DNA of 12,782 bases, from NCBI GenBank assembly GCA_035633075.1, contig DASQFQ010000312.1, positions 1-12,782 on the forward strand, written 5' to 3'. This document shows, one piece after another, positions 6,201 to 12,275 of the stretch. The DNA is from DASQFQ01 sp035633075. GTDB taxonomy: Bacteria > Actinomycetota > Thermoleophilia > Solirubrobacterales > Solirubrobacteraceae. Numbering within the stretch: the stretch's first letter is position 1; every line of letters begins with the position of its first letter. Under the pieces are notes generated by a model that worked only from the letters and a program-made list of their open reading frames with translations, was not told where the DNA came from and searched no databases. Made by a program: the position numbers and the translations under genes.

Positions 6201-8286
6201 CGCTCCGCCGCGACCGCGCGCCGGCGCGATCCCGCTCCTGCGGGTGAGCGCCGACGGCGCGCTTGCGCTCGCGGTCGGCCTCGCGCTCGCCGCGGTCGCG
6301 CTCGCCGCGGACGGAGGGCTGCGCCTCGAGCGCACGACCTGGACCGAGGTCGGGCTGATGTGCCTCGGCGCGTCGCTCGCCGCCGGAGCGCTGCTCACCG
6401 GGCGAGCGCAGGGGCGGCTGCACGGCGCGCTGACGCTGCTGGCGCTCGCCGCGCTGGCAGTCTTCACCGCGCTCTCCATCGTCTGGTCGCTGGCGCCCGC
6501 CGAGTCGTGGCTCGAGGCGAACCGGACCATCGCCTACGTCGCCGCGTTCGCCGGCGTGCTCGCGCTCGTGCGGATGGTGCCGGGTCGGTGGGCGGCCGTC
6601 CTGCACGGCGTCATCCTCGGGTGCCTGCTCGTGTGCGGCGTGGCGCTGCTGACCAAGGTCTTCCCCGCCGCGCTCGCGCCCGACGAGACGTTCGCGCGGC
6701 TGCGCGAGCCGTTCGGCTACTGGAACGCCGTCGGGCTGATGGCCGCCCTCGGCGTCCCGCCCCTGCTGTGGCTGGCCGCGCGTCGCTCGGGCCACTTGGC
6801 CGCCAACGCGTTGGCCTGGCCGGGCCTCGGCCTGCTGTTCGCCTGCCTGATGCTGTCCTACTCGCGCGGCGCCCTGCTCGCCCTGGCGTTCGGACTCGCC
6901 TTCTGGTTCGTGGCCGTGCCCCTGCGGCTGCGCAGCGCGCTGCCGCTGATCGCCGCGACGCTCGCCGCCGCGCCCGTGGTGGCGTGGGCCTTCACGCGCG
7001 ACGCGCTCGCCACCGACCGGGTTCCGCTGGCGGCGCGCAGCGACGCCGGCACCGACCTCGGCGCCCTGCTGCTGCTGATGGCGGTGGTGCTGCTGATCGC
7101 GGGGCTGGCGGCCAACTTCGCCGTGGCGCGGTTCGGCGTCCCGCACCGCGCGCGGCGGATCGCCGCCGGAGGCCTGATCGGCCTGATGGTCGCGGTGCCC
7201 GTGATCCTGGTCGTCGCCCTGGCAGCGGCGCCGGGAGGCGTCCACGGGCAGGTCTCAAACACCTGGGACAAGCTGACAAACCCGCTCGCCAGGACGCCGG
7301 CCAACACCCCGGACCGCCTGACCACGACGTCCTCCGTGCGAGCCCGCTACTGGGACGAGGCGTTGAAGGTCTACGACGACACCAAGCTCGTCGGCGCCGG
7401 GGCGGGTGCGTTCGTGGTGGCTCGCAGCCGGCACCGCACAGACCGGCTCGCGGTGCGCCACGCCCACGGCTACGCGGTGCAGACGCTCGCCGACCTCGGG
7501 CTTCTGGGGCTGGGGCTCTCCCTGCTCGCCACCGGAGCGTGGGTGGCGACCGCCATGCGTTCGACCGGCCTGCGCCGGCGCGACCGCGGGCTCGGCTACG
7601 ACCCCGAGCGCATCGGGCTGCTGACGATGGCGACGGTCGTGCTCGTGTTCGGGGTGCACTCGCTGATCGACTGGACGTGGTTCGTGCCCGGGACGGCCGT
7701 CGTCGCGCTGCTGTGCGCCGCCTGGGTCGCCGGCCGCGGGCCGCTGCGCGAGCGTCTCGCCGCCCCGCGCGAGCCGGCCACGCCCCCGGCCCCGGTTCGG
7801 CCGTGGCGCGAGCGACTGGCGGCCTACCGGCCGCCAAGGGCGGCGGGAGCGGTCGCCGTTGCCATGCTCGCCGTCGCCCTGGCCGGAAGCTGGGCGGCCA
7901 TCCAGCCCGTGCGCGCCGCGCGCGCCGAGGACCGGGCGATCGACGACGCGCAGCTCGGCCGGTACGCGGCGGCGGCGGCCAGTGCGCGCACCGCGGCCGC
8001 GCGCAACCCGCTGTCGGTCGAACCGCTCTGGCAGCTCGCGTTCATCGAGGACGCCCGCAACCACGAGCGGGCGGCGGCTGACTCGCTCGAGGCCGCCGTG
8101 CGGCTGCAGCCCGCCAACCCCGAGGCGTGGCGCCGGCTCGGCCGCTACCAGCTCTCCGCGCTCGACGATCCCAAGGCCGCCGTGGCGGCCTTCCGCGCCA
8201 CCTACTTCCTGGACCCGCAGGCGCCGCAGTCGCTCTCGGACTTCCTCGAGGCCTCGCGGGCGGCGCGCCAGCGCAAGGGGCCCTAG
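6175..8286 (+). CDS. O-antigen ligase/polymerase (Wzy_C, WaaL-like) membrane protein with C-terminal TPR region
   Basis: 703-residue polytopic membrane protein. About ten or more hydrophobic segments fill residues 25-400 and 480-580. The large extracellular loop carries SSVRARYWDEALKVYDD and ends in RHAHGYAVQTLADLGLLGL (H429, H431), matching the Wzy_C/WaaL signature in which a histidine lies near an LxELGLLG-type helix; the family joins or transfers lipid-linked glycans at the outer face of the membrane. After a last helix (AVAVAMLAVALAGSWAA) comes a soluble tail (about 588-703) of helical TPR-like units: GRYAAAAASARTAAARNP, HERAAADSLEAAVRLQP, DDPKAAVAAFRATYFLDP. The GTG at 6175 gives a 26-bp overlap with the upstream gene; GTG 6244 is an alternative. 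Neither has a good ribosome site. Polymerase and ligase cannot be told apart from sequence alone. Last gene of the operon; its TAG shares CTAG with the convergent gene. Confidence 0.88.
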   Translation: MSSLAGRLSAPPRPRAGAIPLLRVSADGALALAVGLALAAVALAADGGLRLERTTWTEVGLMCLGASLAAGALLTGRAQGRLHGALTLLALAALAVFTALSIVWSLAPAESWLEANRTIAYVAAFAGVLALVRMVPGRWAAVLHGVILGCLLVCGVALLTKVFPAALAPDETFARLREPFGYWNAVGLMAALGVPPLLWLAARRSGHLAANALAWPGLGLLFACLMLSYSRGALLALAFGLAFWFVAVPLRLRSALPLIAATLAAAPVVAWAFTRDALATDRVPLAARSDAGTDLGALLLLMAVVLLIAGLAANFAVARFGVPHRARRIAAGGLIGLMVAVPVILVVALAAAPGGVHGQVSNTWDKLTNPLARTPANTPDRLTTTSSVRARYWDEALKVYDDTKLVGAGAGAFVVARSRHRTDRLAVRHAHGYAVQTLADLGLLGLGLSLLATGAWVATAMRSTGLRRRDRGLGYDPERIGLLTMATVVLVFGVHSLIDWTWFVPGTAVVALLCAAWVAGRGPLRERLAAPREPATPPAPVRPWRERLAAYRPPRAAGAVAVAMLAVALAGSWAAIQPVRAARAEDRAIDDAQLGRYAAAAASARTAAARNPLSVEPLWQLAFIEDARNHERAAADSLEAAVRLQPANPEAWRRLGRYQLSALDDPKAAVAAFRATYFLDPQAPQSLSDFLEASRAARQRKGP

Positions 8287-9599
8287 ATCATGGGTTTCAG
8301 CGCAGGAGACGGCGCTGGCGGGTGCCATCGGCCTTGGCTTGCCGGGCGACCGGTCGTAGCGACGCCAAGGCTGGGAACGTCGCTGTCCATGTCGCCTTCG
8401 GAAGCGGCGAGCTCCGGCAGCACATGCAGGAACGCGTCCACGACCTCCGGGTCGAACTGGCGGCCCGCCTGACCGCGGATCTCGGTCACGGCCTGGACCA
8501 GGGTCCAGGCCTCCTTGTAGGGGCGAACGTGGGTCAGTGCATCGAAGACGTCGGCGATGGCGACGACGCGCCCGACGAGCGGAATCGCATGCCCGGAGAG
8601 CCCGGCAGGGTAGCCGGTGCCGTCCCAGCGCTCGTGGTGGCTCAGCGCGATCTGCTCGGCCATCTCCAGGAGGGGGAATTTGCGCCCGGCGAGCATGGCG
8701 GCGCCCAGCGTCGTGTGCGCTTTCATCTGCTCGAACTCGTCCGGCGTCAGTCGTCCGGGCTTGAGCAAGATGCAGTCCGGGATGCCGATCTTGCCCACGT
8801 CGTGCAGCGGCGCCGCCTGCCGCAGGAGAACGAGTTGGTCCGCGGGCATGTCGAGGACCTCCCCGATCCGTGCTGACATCTCTCCGACGCGGCGCGTGTG
8901 CTGGCCGGTGTCGTCGTCGCGGTACTCGGCGGCGAGCGCCAGGCGTTGTATGACCTGGAGCTGAGAGTCCTCCACCAAGAGCCGCGCATTCTGCTCGGCC
9001 AGCGTCTCGGCGGTCGCATGCGCCTTCCGCGAGCGGAGGTAGAAGACCCCGAACAACGAGACGAGCGCCAGGATCATGGCCGCTGAGCCGAACGTCGCCA
9101 GCGCCAGCGCCTTCGACGCGTCGCGCTCGTAGTCGACGCCTGCTCGCCCGAGCTCCCGTCCGACCGCGCGCTGAAGGCGACCGGAGAGCGGTCCCAGCGC
9201 GTCGGCCTCGGCGTCCTCATCGCGCACCACGTGCCTGCGGATAAGCTCGAGCGTGGCCGCATTCGCCCGGTAGGGAGCCAGCGCGGGGACCAGGTGGGAA
9301 GAGGGGTGGTCGCGCCGCAACTGCGCGAGGCGACGCTCGATCCGCTGGTCGCTCGCGCGCATCTGCTCCCGAACCGCGGCCTGCGCCCCGTCGCCCTGTC
9401 CGTCTGCATCGAAGGGGGTGCTCTGAACGGCGTCGACGTCCCGCGCGACCTTCCCCAAGGTGACCTGCGCGTCGCGGCTCGAGTTCGCTCGCTGCTGCAG
9501 TGTCGTGACAACGGCGATCGAGGCCAGCGCGAGCAGGACCGCACCGCCGATCACCCATGTGGAGGAAGCCCTGAACGCGGCGGCCGCTCTCGAGCTCAT
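8283..9599 (-). CDS. Membrane-bound HD-GYP domain c-di-GMP phosphodiesterase
   Basis: 438 residues. A first membrane helix (about 14-33, WVIGGAVLLALASIAVVTTL) is followed by a helical, charged external segment (about 35-165) without a recognisable sensor fold, then a second helix (LATFGSAAMILALVSLFGVFYL) and a cytoplasmic HD-GYP domain. Metal-site and signature residues are all present: H234 (GQHTRRVGEMS), H266-D267 (PLHDVGKIGIP), H321-H322 (HHERWDGTGYP) and G329-Y330-P331, plus DVFDALTHVRPYK. The family hydrolyses cyclic-di-GMP, so activity is expected. ATG 9599 is the only reasonable start; no strong ribosome site. Base composition is lower than the neighbours (about 68% in two sampled 60-base lines), so it may have a separate history. 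It lies between the glycan operon and the methyltransferase and may tune surface glycan or motility state. Confidence 0.93.
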   Translation of the reverse strand: MSSRAAAAFRASSTWVIGGAVLLALASIAVVTTLQQRANSSRDAQVTLGKVARDVDAVQSTPFDADGQGDGAQAAVREQMRASDQRIERRLAQLRRDHPSSHLVPALAPYRANAATLELIRRHVVRDEDAEADALGPLSGRLQRAVGRELGRAGVDYERDASKALALATFGSAAMILALVSLFGVFYLRSRKAHATAETLAEQNARLLVEDSQLQVIQRLALAAEYRDDDTGQHTRRVGEMSARIGEVLDMPADQLVLLRQAAPLHDVGKIGIPDCILLKPGRLTPDEFEQMKAHTTLGAAMLAGRKFPLLEMAEQIALSHHERWDGTGYPAGLSGHAIPLVGRVVAIADVFDALTHVRPYKEAWTLVQAVTEIRGQAGRQFDPEVVDAFLHVLPELAASEGDMDSDVPSLGVATTGRPASQGRWHPPAPSPALKPMI

Positions 9600-9707
9600 G
9601 CCAAGTCATCGACTGATCGCCCCCCCAGCATGAGGAGGAGCTCGGCGCACCGGAAAGAGATCGGTCGAAACCGTCAGAATCGGGAACCAGCGCAACCCTG
9701 AAATCAA
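9600..9707 (-). promoter_or_regulatory. Leader of the HD-GYP gene, possible FliA-like promoter
   Basis: 108-bp non-coding gap between the methyltransferase stop and the HD-GYP start, less GC-rich than its surroundings. Read on the minus strand it contains TTTCAGG and, after a 12-base spacer, CCCGATTC (about 9702-9676), which loosely resembles the flagellar sigma-28 pattern (TAAAG ... GCCGATAA), but the spacing is about two to three bases short. A tiny hairpin, CGGT-TTCG-ACCG (9673-9662), lies just downstream. The site is a guess; the reason to note it is that c-di-GMP genes are often under motility sigma factors. Confidence 0.2.
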
Positions 9708-10325
9708 CTAGACGAGCGAGGCCTTGCGCGCGCGGGCGACGAGCGACGAGCGCAGCCCGGGCGGCCCGCCGGTGGCCGTCACGCGCACGTCGTCGAAGGC
9801 GAACTCGCCGAGCGCGCCCGACAGCGACGCGCGAGAGTAGAAGCGCACGTGCTGGCCGAGCGGGTCGAAGTGCGCGTCGAAGCGCGCGAGCGCGATCAGA
9901 GTCCGGCGGAGCGGGCCGTGGCTGGGGGTGGTGACCAGCAGCCGCCCGCCCGTGCGCAGAACGCGGCGGACCTCGGAGAGCACGCCCGCGGTGTCGGGCA
10001 CGTGCTCGAGCACCTCCGAGCACCACGCCAGGTCGATCGAGGCGTCCTCGAGCGGCAGCGGCCCGCCGTCGGGCGCGAGACGCAGGTCGGCGTCGGGGAC
10101 ATTGTGTCGCGCGCGCGCGAGCGCCGCCTCGGCGATCTCGACCCCGACGGGGTCTGCCCCCGCGTCGCGCAGGGCGGCGACGAAGCGCCCGGCGCCGCAG
10201 CCGAGGTCGAGCACGCGCTCGCCGGAGCGCGCCTCGCCGAGCAGCAGGCCGCGGCGCCACCGCCACGCCCACGGCTCGGGGTCCTCTCCCACGCGTTCCC
10301 AGACGTCCTCGTAGTAGGCCTTCAC
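9708..10325 (-). CDS. Class I SAM-dependent methyltransferase
   Basis: 205-residue Rossmann-fold methyltransferase of the Methyltransf_11/UbiE type, length typical of a single domain. Motif I is VLDLGCGAGRF (38-48); the acidic residue binding the SAM ribose is E63 in VGVEIAEAAL; LRLAPDGGPLPLEDASIDLAWCSEVLEHVPD follows in two pieces as motifs II and III, and VRRVLRTGGRLLVTTPSHG as the post-III strand. The ending region with RFYSRASLSGAL is common among methyltransferases in glycan clusters. Starts at GTG 10325 without a clear ribosome site. The substrate could be a sugar of the cluster's glycan (O-methylation), a lipid or a small metabolite; its location among GTs favours the first, as inference. 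It may be co-transcribed with the HD-GYP gene downstream, 108 bp away. Confidence 0.88.
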   Translation of the reverse strand: MKAYYEDVWERVGEDPEPWAWRWRRGLLLGEARSGERVLDLGCGAGRFVAALRDAGADPVGVEIAEAALARARHNVPDADLRLAPDGGPLPLEDASIDLAWCSEVLEHVPDTAGVLSEVRRVLRTGGRLLVTTPSHGPLRRTLIALARFDAHFDPLGQHVRFYSRASLSGALGEFAFDDVRVTATGGPPGLRSSLVARARKASLV

Positions 10326-10403
10326 GCCGCGAGGAGGCTAGTGCGCAGGCGGGTATATGGTCGGTCAGTGGGGTCACCGGGGGAAGCTGGGAAGGGTTTG
10401 CGG
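10326..10403. promoter_or_regulatory. Divergent intergenic region between methyltransferase and GT4 genes
   Basis: 78-bp spacer that should hold promoters for both directions. It contains GAGGAGG (10331-10337), a strong plus-strand ribosome site pattern lying 3 bases before an in-frame GTG at 10341, and an isolated A/T run TATATG (10354-10359), the only -10-like stretch. GGGAAGGG (10389-10396) lies 7 bases before GTG 10404. No convincing -35 box could be matched at normal spacing on either strand. Confidence 0.3.
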
Positions 10404-11327
10404 GTGCGCTTCGACTCCCGTCCGGCCGCCGATCCGCGCGGGATCGGCCGCTATGCCCGCTGCCTGCTCGACGCGCTGCACGCGGAGGCCGCCGAGCACG
10501 GGGGCGAGATGGTCGAGGGCCGCGAGCCCGGGCGCTCGGATGATCTCTTCCACTCGCCGTGGCTCAACGGCGCGCTGCTGCGGCCCAAGGTCCCGATGGT
10601 GGTGACCCTCCACGAGCTCGTCGCGCTCAAGCGAACCGGCCAGTTCCTGCGTGCAGGCCTGCGCGCGCGGATGCGCTTCCTGGCGCTGGAGCGCGCGGCG
10701 CGCCTGATCGTGCCCAGCCGGGTCGTGGCCGCCGACGCCGAGGAGCTGCTGCACCTGGACCCCGGGCGCATCCACGTCATCCCCGAAGCGCCGGCGGCCG
10801 CCTTCAGCCCCCGCTCCGAGGCCGAGGTGGCTGCGGCGCGCCGGCGCTACCGGCTGCCCGACGCGTACCTGCTGTGGGTGGGCGACCTGCGCCATCCCGA
10901 GCCGAGCAAGCGCGTGGCCTCTCTGACCCACGCGCCGCGCGAGCTGCCGCTCGTCCTGGTCGGCGACACGGGGCAGTGGGCGCGCCAGCTCGAGGGGGTG
11001 ACACTCACGGGCTCGGTGCCCGTCGACGACCTGGCCGCGATCTACACGGGCGCGCATGCACTGGTCTTCCCCTCCGAGGACGAGGGCTTCGGGCTGCCCG
11101 TGATCGAGGCGCTGGCGTGCGGCACCCCGGTGGTCGCATGCGACCTGCCCGCCCTGCGCGAGGTGGTCGGCGAGCACGCGACCTTCGTGGAGCCGGGTGA
11201 CTTCGCCGGGCTCATGAGCGCGGCGCAGTCCGCCGAGCGGCCCGCGCCCGAGCCACCGCGCTGGAGCTGGCAGGACGCGGCGGGGGCGACCTGGGAGGTC
11301 TACGAGCGCGCGTCACTGACGTCCTGA
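10404..11327 (+). CDS. Compact GT4-family glycosyltransferase
   Basis: 307 residues from GTG 10404, shorter than the usual 350-400 because the N-terminal domain is trimmed. It begins VRFDSRPAADPRGIGRYAR, a first strand and glycine-rich loop common in mannosyltransferase-like GT4 enzymes, then DLFHSPWLNGALL, VVTLHELVALKRTG and RLIVPSRVVAADAEELL. Domain 2 has YLLWVGDLRHPEPSKRVASL, LTGSVPVDDLAAIY, and the donor-site EX7E pair E227/E235 in EDEGFGLPVIEALACG, then VVACDLPALREVVGEHA. Start choice: GTG 10404 has GGGAAGGG at 7 bases; in-frame alternatives are TTG 10398 (giving MRVRFDSRP, a more usual beginning) and GTG 10341 preceded by GAGGAGG at 3 bases. Divergent from the methyltransferase, followed by a hairpin. 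Donor and acceptor unknown. Confidence 0.9.
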   Translation: MRFDSRPAADPRGIGRYARCLLDALHAEAAEHGGEMVEGREPGRSDDLFHSPWLNGALLRPKVPMVVTLHELVALKRTGQFLRAGLRARMRFLALERAARLIVPSRVVAADAEELLHLDPGRIHVIPEAPAAAFSPRSEAEVAAARRRYRLPDAYLLWVGDLRHPEPSKRVASLTHAPRELPLVLVGDTGQWARQLEGVTLTGSVPVDDLAAIYTGAHALVFPSEDEGFGLPVIEALACGTPVVACDLPALREVVGEHATFVEPGDFAGLMSAAQSAERPAPEPPRWSWQDAAGATWEVYERASLTS

Positions 11328-11344
11328 GCCGCGCTCACCGCGGC
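11328..11344 (+). terminator. GC-rich hairpin directly after the GT4 stop
   Basis: A perfect 6-bp stem GCCGCG / CGCGGC with a 5-base loop begins at the base after the TGA. No T-run follows, so it is at best a weak or factor-assisted terminator; such U-less hairpins are common candidates in high-GC actinobacteria. The remainder of the gap to the next gene (11345-11435) shows no coding frame with support. Confidence 0.35.
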
Positions 11345-11435
11345 AGCTCCACCGCGACACGGCAGCCGCAGGTCGGCGGCGCAGATGGCCGGTCAGGGCG
11401 GGTGCGGGCCGAATGGGGATACCGTGCAGGGACGC

Positions 11436-12191
11436 ATGCGCCTGCGCCTCCTGCGTCACGCCACGCTGCTGGTCGAGATCGCCGGCCGGCGGCTGCTCGT
11501 GGACCCGATGCTCGACGCCGCCGGCGCGCGCCCGCCTGTGGCCAACACCTCAAACGACCGCCGCAACCCGCTCGTCGAGCTACCCGAGCCCGCTGCGGTC
11601 GCGGTCGTGGGCGTCGACGCCGTGCTCGTCACCCACCTGCACGCCGACCACCTCGACGACACCGCGGTGCGCCTGCTCCCCTCCGCCACGCCCGTGCTCT
11701 GCCAGCCTCCCGACGCCGCGGCCCTGGGGGAGCGCGGCTTCTCGGACGTGCGGGCGGTCGATGACGAGCTCGAGTGGGAGGGCGTACGGCTCGTGCGCAC
11801 CGGCGCGCGCCACGGGACGGGGAAGATCGGCGAGGCGATGGCGCCCGTGTCGGGCTTCGTGCTCTCGGCGGCGGGCGAGCCGTCGCTCTACGTCGCGGGG
11901 GACACGATCTGGTGCGAGGAGGTCGCCGCGGCGCTGGACGCCCACCGTCCCGGCGCCGTCGTCGTCAACGCCGGCGCCGCGCGCTTCGAGCAGGGCGACC
12001 CGATCACGATGACCGCCGACGACGTCGTCGCCGTCGCGCGCCACGCCCCGGCGGCTCGCGTGGTCGCCGTCCACCTCGAGGCGGTCAACCACTGCCTCGA
12101 GCGCCGCGCCGACCTGCACGAGCGCATCCACGCCGAGGCCCTGCACGACCACGTGACCGTGCCCGAGGACGGCGCGGCTGTGCCGCTGTGA
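11436..12191 (+). CDS. Metallo-beta-lactamase-fold hydrolase (UlaG-like)
   Basis: 251-residue metal-dependent hydrolase. Starts MRLRLLRHATLLVEIAGRRL at ATG 11436, chosen over in-frame ATG/GTG codons upstream (11385, 11424) because the beta-strand begins there and AGGGA (11428-11432) sits close before it. The metal-binding HxHxDH motif is H67, H69, D71, H72 in THLHADHLDD; further ligand candidates are H126 (ARHGTG), D156 (YVAGDTIW) and H213 (VAVHLEAVNH), all in the expected order, so two metals are likely. UlaG-type proteins share the opening HATLLVEIAG pattern and act on lactone or phosphoester bonds of small molecules; ascorbate-6-phosphate is the substrate of UlaG itself but is not implied here. 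It is probably cytoplasmic; no signal peptide is seen. Its link to the glycan genes is only by position. Confidence 0.88.
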   Translation: MRLRLLRHATLLVEIAGRRLLVDPMLDAAGARPPVANTSNDRRNPLVELPEPAAVAVVGVDAVLVTHLHADHLDDTAVRLLPSATPVLCQPPDAAALGERGFSDVRAVDDELEWEGVRLVRTGARHGTGKIGEAMAPVSGFVLSAAGEPSLYVAGDTIWCEEVAAALDAHRPGAVVVNAGAARFEQGDPITMTADDVVAVARHAPAARVVAVHLEAVNHCLERRADLHERIHAEALHDHVTVPEDGAAVPL

Positions 12192-12213
12192 GGTGTACGA
12201 GCCGCTCGCTTGC

Positions 12214-12231
12214 CACCGGATCGCCCGGGTG
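12214..12231. terminator. Weak imperfect hairpin between convergent genes
   Basis: CACCGG-ATCGC-CCgGGTG can fold into a six-pair stem with one bulged base. It lies in the 84-bp gap between the hydrolase stop and the stop of the convergent sugar transferase, where a two-way terminator would be expected. There is no T-run on either side, and chance is high at this GC content. Confidence 0.2.
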
Positions 12232-12275
12232 ACAGGTCAGCCCGTGCGTTGGCTCGCGCCGCGGGAGAGCATGCG

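Noticed and set aside
6178..7245. A 355-codon minus-strand frame opposite the ligase-like gene
   Set aside because: Gln/Arg/Gly/Glu-rich translation with no hydrophobic or domain pattern, typical of the antisense of a membrane-protein gene at high GC.
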